From Fimenecus sp051881435 (GTDB lineage: Bacteria > Bacillota > Clostridia > Oscillospirales > Acutalibacteraceae), in contig JBJEPW010000039.1 of NCBI GenBank assembly GCA_051881435.1, positions 32,206 through 96,205 on the forward strand: 64,000 nt of DNA. Direction: 5' to 3'. This document shows positions 49,161-57,977 of the stretch, piece by piece (positions within the stretch are counted from its first letter, which is position 1; every line of letters begins with the position of its first letter). The position numbers and the translations under genes are program-made. Below the pieces are notes generated by a model. That model worked only from the letters and a program-made list of their open reading frames with translations. It had not been told where the DNA came from and ran no database searches.

Positions 49161-49853
49161 TCAGTCAAAAGAAATTTGCTCTGCCAACACGGCATGGTGC
49201 AGGTGAATGGTGACAGCGCTTTTTAAGCCCTGTGCGTCACGCTTTTCGAGGAAATTCATAATCGTTATATGGTCCTTAAATGCAACCTCGGCAATTATAT
49301 CAAGATTATAGTTTAACTCAATGGTTTTTTCGATTGTACTTGTGAGCATAGGCATAAACTGACTTAAAAATTCGTTGTGAGAAGCCTTTAAAATTGCGCC
49401 GTGAAATGCGCTTTCCGATTCAATTCTTTTTTTGCCGCGTGGGTCTTTTTTCAGCTCTTTTTGACAAATTTCGCCAAGCCGCAAAATTTCTTTTATTTCA
49501 TCGTCAGTTGCACGCTTACAAGCAAGGGCGGCGGCCTCAGGCTCAAAAATAAGGCGAGTTTCGTATAAATCACGCAGTGTGATTTTTTCCTTTAAAATAT
49601 CGTTAAACTCGACGCCCTGTGTAAATTGGTCAATCTGCTCCGCAACAAAAGTGCCCCTGCCTCTTTTTACTACCAAAAGCCCCTTTGAGGCTAAAATTCT
49701 GATAGCCTCGCGAAGCGTAGTGCGGCTTATTCCCAGCTTTTCCGAAAGCTCATTTTCATTAGGAAGCTTTTCACCGTATTTATAAACGCCTTCACTGACT
49801 ATCATTTCTTCAAGCCTTTGTGCCGTGCGTTGGGATAAGTTTTCGTTTACCAT
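49161..49853 (-). CDS. GntR family (FadR/FCD subfamily) transcriptional regulator
   Basis: A 230-residue DNA-binding regulator. The winged helix occupies residues 1-75 with KLPNENELSEKLGISRTTLREAIRILASKGLLVVKRGRGTF split by a normal recognition helix. The C-terminal FCD domain has the metal/ligand residues in LYETRLIFEPEAAALA, FHGAILKASHN and KDHITIMNFLEKRD. Most FCD regulators respond to small organic acids. It is encoded just upstream of ilvC on the same strand, and a matching operator overlaps the ilvC promoter. Control of ilvC, perhaps by a pathway intermediate, is therefore a reasonable inference. Ribosome site GAGGAAG. Confidence 0.9.
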   Translation of the reverse strand: MVNENLSQRTAQRLEEMIVSEGVYKYGEKLPNENELSEKLGISRTTLREAIRILASKGLLVVKRGRGTFVAEQIDQFTQGVEFNDILKEKITLRDLYETRLIFEPEAAALACKRATDDEIKEILRLGEICQKELKKDPRGKKRIESESAFHGAILKASHNEFLSQFMPMLTSTIEKTIELNYNLDIIAEVAFKDHITIMNFLEKRDAQGLKSAVTIHLHHAVLAEQISFD

Positions 49854-49922
49854 TTTTCTTCCTCAATTCCGTAAGAACAGTTTTCTTTTATACTATACCG
49901 CATTTTTATTAAAAAATCTATA

Positions 49923-49951
49923 TTGAAAAATGATTTAGTTTATCGTATAAT
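49923..49951 (+). promoter_or_regulatory. ilvD promoter
   Basis: TTGAAA (49923-49928), 17 bases, TATAAT (49946-49951). The leader then holds a small inverted repeat CCGAAT (49964-49969) / ATTCGG (49991-49996) before the ribosome site. Confidence 0.8.
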
Positions 49952-50017
49952 GTAAAAAATACGCCGAATGTACTTTTAAAATGTGTAAATATTCGGTTTT
50001 GATTGGAGGATACAGTC

Positions 50018-51691
50018 ATGGATTTAAGAAGTAAAAATGTAACCGAGGGCGTTGAGCGCGCCCCGAACAGAAGCCTTTTCTATGCAATGGGCTATACAAA
50101 AGAGGAGCTGGAGCGTCCGCTTATTGCCGTTGTTTCGGCACACAGCGAAATTGTTCCCGGTCATATCCATCTTGATAAAATCACCGAGGCTGTAAAAGCA
50201 GGCGTAAGAATGGCAGGGGGTACTCCCGTAATGGTTCCCGCCATCGGTGTTTGCGACGGTATTGCAATGGGACATATCGGAATGAAATATTCTCTTGCCT
50301 CCCGCGAGCTTATTGCCGACAGCGTTGAAACAATGATTATGGCACACGGCTTTGACGGCGCTGTCCTTGTTCCCAACTGTGATAAAATCGTTCCCGGTAT
50401 GATTATGGCGGCTGTTCGTCTTAATATCCCTGCGGTTGTTTGCTCAGGCGGACCCATGATGTCAGGACTTATTGACGGCGTTGAAACCTCACTTTCCAAG
50501 ATGTTTGAGGCTGTCGGCGCACGAAAGGCCGGTATAATTGACGACTGCAAGCTTCTTGAATTTGAAGAAAATGTGTGCCCCGGATGCGGCTCATGCTCAG
50601 GAATGTACACAGCAAACAGTATGAACTGCCTTGCAGAGGCAATCGGTATCGCACTTCCCGGCAACGGAACAATTCCCGCAGTAAGCGGAGCAAGAGTTCA
50701 GCTTGCAAAGCACGCAGGTATGGCAATTATGAACCTTGTTGAAAATGATATTAAGGCCCGTGACATTATCAACGAAAAATCAATCCGCAACGCCCTTGCC
50801 TGCGATATGGCTCTGGGCTGTTCCTCAAACAGCGTTCTGCATCTTCTTGCAATCGCCAACGAGGCGGAGGTTCCCGTTGACCTTAATATGTTTAATGAGA
50901 TGAGCGCAAAGGTTCCCAATCTCTGCCACCTTGCACCCGCAGGACCTACTCATATGCACGACCTTAACAACGCAGGCGGCGTTCCTGCCGTTCAGGCGGA
51001 GCTTGCCAAGAAAAATCTCCTTGATTTGTCACTTATTACCGTAACGGGTAAAACTGTTGGTGAAAATATAGAAGGCGCATATATTAAGAATACAAATTCT
51101 ATCCGTCCCATTGACAATCCGTACAGCGAAACAGGCGGTATAGCAATTCTTTGGGGCAATATCGCAAAAGAAGGCTGTGTTGTAAAACGCAGTGCCGTTG
51201 CTCCCGAAATGCTTGTTCATTCAGGACCTGCAAGAGTGTTTAATTCCGAGGACGAGGCTATCGACGCTATCTATAACGGTAAAATTAAGGACGGCGATGT
51301 TGTTGTTATCCGTTACGAGGGACCCGTCGGCGGACCGGGTATGAGAGAAATGCTCAATCCCACCTCTGCACTCGCAGGTATGAAGCTGGATAAAACAGTT
51401 GCCCTTATTACCGACGGTCGTTTCAGCGGCGCTTCCAGAGGCGCTTCAATCGGCCATGTTTCACCCGAGGCAGCGGCAGGCGGCGAAATCGGTCTTATTT
51501 ATGAGGGCGATACAATAGAAATTGATATCCCCAACAGTAAAATCAATGTTCTCGTTTCCGATGAGGAGCTTGAAAACAGAAGAAAAGCATATGTTAAGCC
51601 CGAACCCAACATAAAATCAGGTTGGTTGGCACGCTATTCAACTCTTGTTTCCTCTGCAAAAGACGGCGCAGTTATGAAAAAGGTGTTTTAA
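50018..51691 (+). CDS. ilvD: Dihydroxy-acid dehydratase
   Basis: Fe-S enzyme dehydrating dihydroxyisovalerate and its methyl homologue, third step of valine/isoleucine synthesis. 557 residues. NCDKIVPGM, VCPGCGSCSGMYTANSMNCL (cluster Cys), ALGCSSNSVLHL, GPVGGPGMREML and DGRFSGASRGASIGHVSPEA are canonical. ATG 50018 lies 7 bases after GGAGGA; an in-frame TTG at 50003 overlaps that site. It is followed after 3 bases by the NERD gene, so they may be co-transcribed. Confidence 0.96.
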   Translation: MDLRSKNVTEGVERAPNRSLFYAMGYTKEELERPLIAVVSAHSEIVPGHIHLDKITEAVKAGVRMAGGTPVMVPAIGVCDGIAMGHIGMKYSLASRELIADSVETMIMAHGFDGAVLVPNCDKIVPGMIMAAVRLNIPAVVCSGGPMMSGLIDGVETSLSKMFEAVGARKAGIIDDCKLLEFEENVCPGCGSCSGMYTANSMNCLAEAIGIALPGNGTIPAVSGARVQLAKHAGMAIMNLVENDIKARDIINEKSIRNALACDMALGCSSNSVLHLLAIANEAEVPVDLNMFNEMSAKVPNLCHLAPAGPTHMHDLNNAGGVPAVQAELAKKNLLDLSLITVTGKTVGENIEGAYIKNTNSIRPIDNPYSETGGIAILWGNIAKEGCVVKRSAVAPEMLVHSGPARVFNSEDEAIDAIYNGKIKDGDVVVIRYEGPVGGPGMREMLNPTSALAGMKLDKTVALITDGRFSGASRGASIGHVSPEAAAGGEIGLIYEGDTIEIDIPNSKINVLVSDEELENRRKAYVKPEPNIKSGWLARYSTLVSSAKDGAVMKKVF

Positions 51692-51694
51692 AAT

Positions 51695-52447
51695 ATGCCG
51701 AGGGTAGTTAAGGTAAAATCACAGCTTAAAACTAATAAGAACAAGGCGTGGCTTTATACAGCCTTTGCCGTGTTCTTTAATCTGCTGTTTTTCATTGCAG
51801 GCATAGTTTTGCTGGTATCAATACTTCTTAGAAAGAGCGCTCTGCCCATAGCCTTTCCCATAATGTTTTTATGCCTGTCACTTGTTTTGCTTGCGATTTT
51901 TATTGCAAACAGAAAAAAGTTTTCTATACTTAAATCGGGCGTACAGGGTGAAAAAACGGTCTTGGAAGTATTGAAAAAGCTCCCCAAGGACTATACCGTT
52001 ATTACCAATCCTGTAATTTATAACCGTGGAAAGGTAAATGAGCTTGATTTTGTGGTAATCGGAAAAAACGGCGTGTTTATTGTTGAGGCAAAAAATTACC
52101 GCGGAATTATAAGCGGTAAAACCTCACAGCAGAGCTGGAAACAGACAAAACACGGCAAAAATGACAGGGTGTATGAAAAAGAAGTGGGAAATCCCGTTAA
52201 GCAGGCTCACCGTCAGGGCAGAATAATGCTCCAGGTGTTCGGCGATTTTGATATTTCCGCCGATGTTTACCCAATTGTGTATTTTGTTGACAGTAAATCG
52301 GTGCTCAAAATAACCGACGACGCTCAAACGGGAGTTGCCGTGATGAACAGTGAAAAAATGCTCCTTGATTATATTGTTAATACCAAGGGTAAAAACACGG
52401 TAAATTCTTCGGAACTTACCAAAATAATAAGATTTTTCAAAAAATAA
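51695..52447 (+). CDS. NERD domain membrane protein
   Basis: A 250-residue protein with two N-terminal membrane helices (about 18-42 and 47-70) and a cytoplasmic nuclease-related (NERD) domain at about 84-200. The PD-(D/E)xK-like core is visible: LDFVVIGKNGVFIVEAKNYRG, with Asp, then Glu-x-Lys, and a Gln in PVKQAHRQ. The family is widespread and its substrate is not settled; a DNA-processing role is usually supposed. It begins 3 bases after ilvD but has no pathway link to it. It ends at the hairpin at 52451. Confidence 0.85.
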   Translation: MPRVVKVKSQLKTNKNKAWLYTAFAVFFNLLFFIAGIVLLVSILLRKSALPIAFPIMFLCLSLVLLAIFIANRKKFSILKSGVQGEKTVLEVLKKLPKDYTVITNPVIYNRGKVNELDFVVIGKNGVFIVEAKNYRGIISGKTSQQSWKQTKHGKNDRVYEKEVGNPVKQAHRQGRIMLQVFGDFDISADVYPIVYFVDSKSVLKITDDAQTGVAVMNSEKMLLDYIVNTKGKNTVNSSELTKIIRFFKK

Positions 52448-52476
52448 TAATATTGTCCGTATTCTCATCATATTTT
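52448..52476 (+). promoter_or_regulatory. Candidate sigma-E promoter of spoIVFA-spoIVFB
   Basis: TAATATT (52448-52454) fits the sigma-E -35 consensus KMATATT at all seven positions. After 14 bases comes CATATTTT (52469-52476), which fits CATACAHT at six of eight. The spacing is that of sigma-E promoters, and spoIVF is sigma-E-dependent in Bacillus. The start point would lie close to the ribosome site, which leaves almost no leader. Confidence 0.55.
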
Positions 52477-52505
52477 TAATAGGTGATAATATGGACAATA
52501 ATTTT
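52451..52505 (+). terminator. Hairpin/terminator overlapping the spoIVFA ribosome site and start codon
   Basis: The left arm 52451-52469 pairs with 52482-52500 over 19 positions: 16 Watson-Crick pairs, two G-U and one mismatch, with a 12-base loop. ATTTTTA follows. AGGTGA and the ATG of spoIVFA are inside the right arm. It probably terminates read-through from the NERD gene. Confidence 0.7.
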
Positions 52506-53279
52506 TATGAGCCGAGGCGGGAACCGAGAACACGCCAAAGGCAAACTGAAAGGCAAAAAACACCGAAGCCGTTTATGGCTCGGGTGATAATAATTCAGCT
52601 TGTGCTCTCTCTGTGCGTAACGGGAATTTTATTTGCAGTATGCCGCGGCGACAGTACGCTTTCGCAAAATATTAAAAGCTTTTATGCGTCACTTTGCGAA
52701 AGGGATATGGCGGCGTCGGAAATATTGGGAGTGTTTAAAAAGGTGGCACAGTTTACCTTTGCACCGTCAACCGGGTGGGACGGTACTTTCGCTCCCGAGG
52801 AGCAAACCTCACAGCAGGAGCCCACGGGTGAAACAACAGAAGCAACGGGAGAAAAGGCAACCTTTTCTCCCGTTTATTTAACCGTTAATCTGCAAAATCC
52901 CTTGAAAAGCGATAATATAACATCACGGTTCGGCTACCGTGTAAGCCCCATTACAGGGGAATATTCTCTCCATACGGGTCTTGATATTGCCGCCGATAAG
53001 GGTACAAAAATTGCTGCCGCATATGACGGAACGGTACTTAAAGCGGATTATAACAGTATCAGCGGAAACTATGTGATTATTGAGCACAGCAATACACTTA
53101 AAACAACTTATAATCATTGCAGTGAACTCTTTGTGAAAGAGGGGATGAGAGTGAAAAAAGGTGAAACCGTGGCTCTTGTGGGCGCAACAGGATATGCTAC
53201 GGGTAATCATCTTCATTTTGAGGTGATTTTAAACGGCAAGTATGTAAATCCTTTGTGGGTGCTAAACTATGGCATTTAA
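52491..53279 (+). CDS. spoIVFA: M23 peptidase-domain sporulation protein, SpoIVFA-like
   Basis: 262 residues: a basic cytoplasmic tail, one membrane helix (about 31-52), a Glu/Thr-rich linker and a C-terminal LytM/M23 domain. Its position directly before spoIVFB makes it the counterpart of SpoIVFA, which anchors and regulates SpoIVFB in the outer forespore membrane. Unlike a purely structural LytM domain it keeps the usual zinc ligands: HTGLD at 161-165 and HLHFE with His 240 and His 242. It may therefore still cut peptidoglycan. AGGTGA precedes the ATG but is inside a long hairpin. It overlaps spoIVFB by 11 bases. Confidence 0.78.
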   Translation: MDNNFYEPRREPRTRQRQTERQKTPKPFMARVIIIQLVLSLCVTGILFAVCRGDSTLSQNIKSFYASLCERDMAASEILGVFKKVAQFTFAPSTGWDGTFAPEEQTSQQEPTGETTEATGEKATFSPVYLTVNLQNPLKSDNITSRFGYRVSPITGEYSLHTGLDIAADKGTKIAAAYDGTVLKADYNSISGNYVIIEHSNTLKTTYNHCSELFVKEGMRVKKGETVALVGATGYATGNHLHFEVILNGKYVNPLWVLNYGI

Positions 53280-53874
53280 AATAAAGGGAATAACCGTTGA
53301 AATTACCTTCTACTTTGCCGCACTTATCGCCTTTATGCTGTCCCTGCGTGCTCCTGCTGATGTGCTTATTGCCGTTTTTTCTTCACTCCTTCACGAAACG
53401 GGGCATCTTGCGGCAATGTATTGGGTGGGGAATGCTCCCGAGGCTGTCCGTTTTGAGATAACGGGTATGAATATAAAGCGGCGGCAAAGTACAAAAATCA
53501 GTATGAAAAACGAACTGATAATAGCATTTGGCGGTCCGTTTTTCAACCTTTTAATTTTTATATTTTCCTGCTTGTCATATGCCTTTTTAAAAACAGAAAT
53601 CCTTTTGCATATCTCCTGCATAAATCTTGTGCTTATGATTTTTAATCTTTTGCCGATAAAACGCCTTGACGGCGGAATGGCGCTTTACTTTTTTCTTTCA
53701 CAAAAGCACGATGCCGCAGTATGTTCTCTCGTTCTCAGAATTACTTCCGTTGTTTTTATACTGATTGTTTATGCGTGGGGGATTTATGTGTTTGCGGCAG
53801 GGGGATTCAATATTTCCGTAATAATAATTGCAATTTTTTTAACTCTTTCTATGTTCGGCAATTATGAATATTGA
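53269..53874 (+). CDS. spoIVFB: Site-2 (M50) protease, SpoIVFB-like
   Basis: Intramembrane metalloprotease of 201 residues, expected to cleave pro-SigK. HETGH (residues 42-46) and the third metal ligand in LLPIKRLDGG (Asp 134) form the active site. Six hydrophobic segments are visible. There is no C-terminal CBS domain (Bacillus SpoIVFB has one and is about 288 residues). So this is the short clostridial form. Its substrate is encoded 40 kb away at 11439-12134. Confidence 0.85.
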   Translation: MAFKIKGITVEITFYFAALIAFMLSLRAPADVLIAVFSSLLHETGHLAAMYWVGNAPEAVRFEITGMNIKRRQSTKISMKNELIIAFGGPFFNLLIFIFSCLSYAFLKTEILLHISCINLVLMIFNLLPIKRLDGGMALYFFLSQKHDAAVCSLVLRITSVVFILIVYAWGIYVFAAGGFNISVIIIAIFLTLSMFGNYEY

Positions 53875-53928
53875 AAAAAGCGGCGAAATATTGTAAAATA
53901 AGTATATCTTTGTTTTAAGAGGTTTGTT

Positions 53929-55773
53929 ATGGTTAAAAAAGAAGTTGAAAAATTGCTCCGAAAGGTTCAAAAGCCTGCAAGATATACGGGCGGAGAGCTG
54001 AACAGCGTTATAAAGGATAAAAACAGCGTAAAATTAAGGTATGCCTTTTGCTTTCCCGACAGTTATGAAATCGGTATGTCCCATTTAGGGCTTAAAATTC
54101 TTTACAGCCTTGTAAATGCAAGGGAGGACGCTTGGTGTGAGCGTGTTTTTGCCCCATGGGAGGATATGGAAGCTTTAATGCGTGAAAACGGCGTAAAGCT
54201 TTATGGTCTTGAAAGCGGCGACAGCCTTTGCGATTTTGACCTTATAGGTTTTACAATGCAGTATGAGTTAAGTTATACAAATGTGCTCAATATGCTTGAT
54301 TTAGGCGGCGTTCCCGTACTTAAAAAGGACAGGAGCACGCTTACCCCCATTGTAATAGCAGGAGGCCCCTGCGTTTGCAATCCTGAGCCTATAACCGATT
54401 TTATTGATATTTTCCTGCCCGGTGAGGGTGAGGAGGTTACAAATGAACTTATCGACCTGCTTATTGAGCATAAGGAAAAGGGCTCAACAAGGCTTGAATT
54501 TTTGCGTGATGCGGCTAAAATCGAGGGAGTGTATGTCCCTGAATTTTACGATGTTGATTATAATGAGGACGGTACTGTAAAATCCGTTAAAAACCTTGAA
54601 ACAGCCCCGGCAAAGGTTAAAAAGAGAATAATCAGCGACTTGAATACAACCCATTATCCCAAGAATTTTGTCGTTCCCTTTATAGATGTTGTGCAGGACA
54701 GAACGGTGGGCGAGGTATTCAGAGGTTGTATCCGTGGTTGCCGTTTTTGTCAGGCAGGCTTTATTTACCGCCCAATCCGTGAAAAGTCCCCGGAAACCAT
54801 CAATAATCAGTGTAAAGCCATAAGCGACGCCACGGGGTATGATGAAATTTCCCTTTGTTCTTTAAGTACAAGCGATTACACGGAGATTGATAAGCTTATA
54901 CCAATGCTTTTTGATTGGGCGTTAAAGGAAAATATAAATGTTTCTTTGCCCTCTTTGCGTGTTGACAATTTTTCGGACGAGCTTATGGAGGAGCTTAAAA
55001 AGGTGCGCCGAAGCGGTTTAACCTTTGCTCCCGAGGCAGGCACACAAAGACTTCGTGACGCAATAAATAAAAATGTTACCGAAGAAGAGGTTATGCGTAC
55101 AGCATCTAAAGCCTTTGAGGGCGGCTGGACTGCTGTTAAACTCTATTTTATGATGGGACTTCCCACGGAAACAATGGAGGATATTGCAGGTATCGCCGAT
55201 CTTGCTCAAAAGGTTGTTGATTTGTATTACCGCAACCCCGATAAACCAAAGGGCAAGGGCGTAACGGTAAATGTGAGCTGTGCTTCTTTCGTTCCCAAGC
55301 CTTTTACACCTTTCCAATGGGAGCCGCAGGACACAGGGGAAATGCTTATTGAAAAGCAAAAGCACCTCTTGGGGAGCGTGAAAAGCCGTAAAATCTCCGT
55401 CAGCTATCATCAGTCAGATACTTCAGTGTTGGAGGGTGTTTTGGCACGGGGTGACAGACGCCTCGGCGAGGTTATTTATAAGGCGTGGCAAAAGGGCTGT
55501 AAGTTTGATAGCTGGGACGAATACTTTGACTTTTCCAAATGGAGCGAATCTTTCAGGGAATGTAATCTTACACCCGAGTTTTACGCTAACCGCCGCCGTG
55601 AATATGATGAAATTCTGCCGTGGGACCATATGGATTACGGAATACGCAAGGAGTTTCTTGTTGAAGAAAATAAAAAGGCACACAGAAGCGAAACAACGCC
55701 TCATTGCCGTATAAAATGCTCTGCCTGCGGAGCCAATAAACTGAACGGAGGTAAGTGCGATGCAAGGAAATAA
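53929..55773 (+). CDS. TIGR03960 family B12-binding-domain radical SAM protein
   Basis: 614 residues. The N-terminal B12-binding-like region (DSYEIGMSHLGLKILY, IAGGPCVCNPEPI) is followed by a radical SAM core with RGCIRGCRFC, the CxxxCxxC cluster ligands at Cys 267, 271 and 274. The C-terminal Cys pair KCSACGANKLNGGKC may bind a metal. The substrate is unknown. Pairing with a DUF2344 protein, as here, is constant in Clostridia; in many genomes the pair lies near RNase G and ribosomal protein genes. It overlaps the next gene by 14 bases. Confidence 0.9.
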   Translation: MVKKEVEKLLRKVQKPARYTGGELNSVIKDKNSVKLRYAFCFPDSYEIGMSHLGLKILYSLVNAREDAWCERVFAPWEDMEALMRENGVKLYGLESGDSLCDFDLIGFTMQYELSYTNVLNMLDLGGVPVLKKDRSTLTPIVIAGGPCVCNPEPITDFIDIFLPGEGEEVTNELIDLLIEHKEKGSTRLEFLRDAAKIEGVYVPEFYDVDYNEDGTVKSVKNLETAPAKVKKRIISDLNTTHYPKNFVVPFIDVVQDRTVGEVFRGCIRGCRFCQAGFIYRPIREKSPETINNQCKAISDATGYDEISLCSLSTSDYTEIDKLIPMLFDWALKENINVSLPSLRVDNFSDELMEELKKVRRSGLTFAPEAGTQRLRDAINKNVTEEEVMRTASKAFEGGWTAVKLYFMMGLPTETMEDIAGIADLAQKVVDLYYRNPDKPKGKGVTVNVSCASFVPKPFTPFQWEPQDTGEMLIEKQKHLLGSVKSRKISVSYHQSDTSVLEGVLARGDRRLGEVIYKAWQKGCKFDSWDEYFDFSKWSESFRECNLTPEFYANRRREYDEILPWDHMDYGIRKEFLVEENKKAHRSETTPHCRIKCSACGANKLNGGKCDARK

Positions 55774-56437
55774 TTGGACGGATGTGCGTATGTTCTATGA
55801 AAAAACAGGCATGGCAAAGTATATCTCCCACCTCGATACGGTTCGCTGTATAACAAGGGCGATGAAAAGAGCAAATGTGCCTGTGTGGTTTACGGAAGGC
55901 TTTAATCCCCATGCATTTTTAACCTTTGCAATGCCCCTGTCTCTGGGAGTTGAAAGCTATTGCGAAACCGTTGATTTCCGCCTCTTGGAGGATGTTGATT
56001 TAACAGAATTGACCGAAAGGCTTAATAACGCACTGCCCGCCGACATAACAGTAAGTAGAATTGCAGAACCTGTGTTTTCAGCGGCTGATATCCGTTATGC
56101 GGAATATGAAATTGTCTTCAATAATCCCGATGAGTTGTTACTCCAAAATGCTCATTCAATGCTTTCCTCTGACGAAATAATCGTTCCCAAAAAGGTTAAG
56201 CAGGGCAGAAAAAAGGTGGAAAAAGAGGTCAATATAAAAGAGCATATAAGAACATACGAGCTTATTGAAAAAGACGGCAAACTTATACTCAAAACCGTCC
56301 TTTCCTCGGGTAATACGGTAAATATCAATCCGTCCCTTTTAATCGGCGCATTGACAAAGGATACAAATACCGATTCACAGGATGTTGATATAATCAAACT
56401 TAAATCCTATACTGAAAATATGGAGATATTCAGATAG
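55760..56437 (+). CDS. TIGR03936/DUF2344 radical SAM-associated protein
   Basis: 225 residues, partner of the preceding radical SAM enzyme. MAKYISHLDTVRCITRAMKRA and PVWFTEGFNPHAFLTFAMPLSLGVES are the DUF2344 signatures. The fold resembles tRNA- or protein-modifying helper domains, but its role is unestablished. The ATG lies inside the end of the radical SAM gene with GGAGGT upstream, so the two are translationally coupled. Confidence 0.9.
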   Translation: MQGNNWTDVRMFYEKTGMAKYISHLDTVRCITRAMKRANVPVWFTEGFNPHAFLTFAMPLSLGVESYCETVDFRLLEDVDLTELTERLNNALPADITVSRIAEPVFSAADIRYAEYEIVFNNPDELLLQNAHSMLSSDEIIVPKKVKQGRKKVEKEVNIKEHIRTYELIEKDGKLILKTVLSSGNTVNINPSLLIGALTKDTNTDSQDVDIIKLKSYTENMEIFR

Positions 56438-56448
56438 AGGTGAATATT

Positions 56449-57411
56449 TTGGGAAAATTCCGTTGGGCTTATATAGGAAGCGGCAGTATTGCCCATTCCA
56501 CAGCGCAGAATATTGTAAAAGGGGAGCACCGCATTGTTTCCGTTTACAGCCGCAATTTTGAAAAGGCAAAAGCATTTGCCGAAAAATACGGCGCACAGGC
56601 GTTCGCCGATTTTGAAAGCGCCGTAAACCGTAACGATGTTGACGGTGTGTATATCGCTACGCCCCACACATCTCATGTGGATTATGCCGTCCGTGCAATG
56701 AAACTCTCTAAACCCGTGCTTTGTGAAAAGCCTGTGGGCGTTTGCCTTAATGATGTAAAAACACTTGTGGAAACAGCGCAAAGCACAAATACATATTTTT
56801 GCGAGGCAATGTGGACTTGGTTTTCCGATGTGGCGCTGACGGTGAAAAAATGGGTGCAAAGCGGTGAAATAGGCGAAATAAAAGATGTGGTTATTCATTA
56901 CGCATTCCCCGGTATTTTAATGCCGAAAAATTCCCGTGTGTTGACACCTGAAACAGCAGGCGGCGCACTGTTGGATATCGGCATTTACCCCATAACCTAT
57001 TGCTATAATCTGTTCGGTGAGCCAAAAGAAATAAAATGCACGGGAAAAATCAAAAACGGCATTGATATAGGGGAGACCGTAACACTTTTCTATGACGGCT
57101 TTAAATGTACTTTAAAAATGTCCCTCTGTTATGTACGGGAGGATTGCAAAATCGTCGGCAGCAAGGGCAAAATCATGCTCCCTGTATTTTTTCATATGGC
57201 ATCCAAAGCAATTTTAAAAAACGAAAACGGCAAGCAGATTTTCAACGGCAAAACCGACTATTTAACAGAATTCACCCACGTTGCCGATGAAATACGGCAG
57301 GGGAAAACACAGTCTGATTTCATACCCTTTGATGCTACAATCTCTTGTATGAAAATAATGGACGAGTGCCGCAGACAAATGAAACTTATATATCCCTTTG
57401 AAACCAAATAA
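56449..57411 (+). CDS. Gfo/Idh/MocA family oxidoreductase
   Basis: NAD(P)-dependent sugar or polyol dehydrogenase family, 320 residues. The nucleotide motif AYIGSGSIAHSTAQNI is at the N terminus. VYIATPHTSHVDYAV and CEKPVGVCLNDVKTLV (family Lys in EKP) follow, and GGALLDIGIYPITY carries the catalytic-region Asp. The substrate is not deducible. TTG 56449 is chosen as start because GAGGTGA lies 6-7 bases upstream; the GTG at 56440 is inside that site. It follows the radical SAM pair by 11 bases and may be in the same operon. Confidence 0.88.
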   Translation: MGKFRWAYIGSGSIAHSTAQNIVKGEHRIVSVYSRNFEKAKAFAEKYGAQAFADFESAVNRNDVDGVYIATPHTSHVDYAVRAMKLSKPVLCEKPVGVCLNDVKTLVETAQSTNTYFCEAMWTWFSDVALTVKKWVQSGEIGEIKDVVIHYAFPGILMPKNSRVLTPETAGGALLDIGIYPITYCYNLFGEPKEIKCTGKIKNGIDIGETVTLFYDGFKCTLKMSLCYVREDCKIVGSKGKIMLPVFFHMASKAILKNENGKQIFNGKTDYLTEFTHVADEIRQGKTQSDFIPFDATISCMKIMDECRRQMKLIYPFETK

Positions 57412-57429
57412 ACTTTTTCAAAAAAACTA

Positions 57430-57458
57430 TTGCATTTTATGTGAACTTGTGATATTAT
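57430..57458 (+). promoter_or_regulatory. Promoter of rplS
   Basis: TTGCAT (57430-57435), 17 bases, TATTAT (57453-57458). It gives a leader of about 100 bases. Confidence 0.75.
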
Positions 57459-57465
57459 ATTTCAG

Positions 57466-57563
57466 CATTCTGTGCGTTAGCGCAGAAAATAACTTATAAT
57501 CTCGGGCGGTCCTCTGCACATTATTTTGGTACGAACGCTTGAAAATTTTATCGGAGGTTAGTT
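57466..57563 (+). promoter_or_regulatory. Structured 5' leader of rplS
   Basis: Leader of about 100 bases. TTCTGTGCG (57468-57476) pairs with CGCAGAA (57481-57487) with a 2-base bulge, and GCGGTCCTCTGC lies further on. An L19 leader RNA is known in Firmicutes, and the position fits it, but I cannot confirm the match by eye. Confidence 0.4.
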
Positions 57564-57905
57564 ATGGACGCATTAAAATTGATGACAGAGGGCATGGTCA
57601 AAGAGGCTAATCCCGCAATCAGAGTCGGTGATGTAGTCAAGGTTCATGTTAAGATTCGCGAGGGTGAAAGAGAAAGAATTCAGGTTTTCGAAGGCACCAT
57701 CATTGCTCGTAAGGGCAGCGGTGTTTCCGAGACATTCACAGTTCGCCGTGTTTCCTACGGTGTCGGAATTGAAAGAGTATTCCCTGTAAATTCTCCCAAT
57801 GTTGCTAAGGTTGAAACTGTAAGACGCGGTCGTGTTCGCAGAAGTAAGCTTTATTATCTTCGTGACAGAGTCGGTAAGGCTGCAAAGGTTAAGGAGCAGA
57901 TCTAA
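57564..57905 (+). CDS. rplS: 50S ribosomal protein L19
   Basis: 113 residues, located at the 30S-50S interface. GDVVKVHVKIREGERERIQVFEG, RKGSGVSETFTVRRVSYGVGIERVFP and the C-terminal VRRGRVRRSKLYYLRDRVGKAA are the full family pattern. The strong GGAGG, promoter and terminator make it a single-gene unit. It is not next to trmD or rimM here, unlike in many bacteria. Confidence 0.97.
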   Translation: MDALKLMTEGMVKEANPAIRVGDVVKVHVKIREGERERIQVFEGTIIARKGSGVSETFTVRRVSYGVGIERVFPVNSPNVAKVETVRRGRVRRSKLYYLRDRVGKAAKVKEQI

Positions 57906-57931
57906 CCGAAAAACCGTCAAAAATGCAAACA

Positions 57932-57960
57932 GAGCAGAGGTTATCCTCTGCTTTTTGTTT
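57932..57960 (+). terminator. Terminator after rplS
   Basis: AGCAGAGG, TTAT loop, CCTCTGCT, TTTTGTTT. Confidence 0.85.
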
Positions 57961-57977
57961 ATGAAAGAGGTATATAA

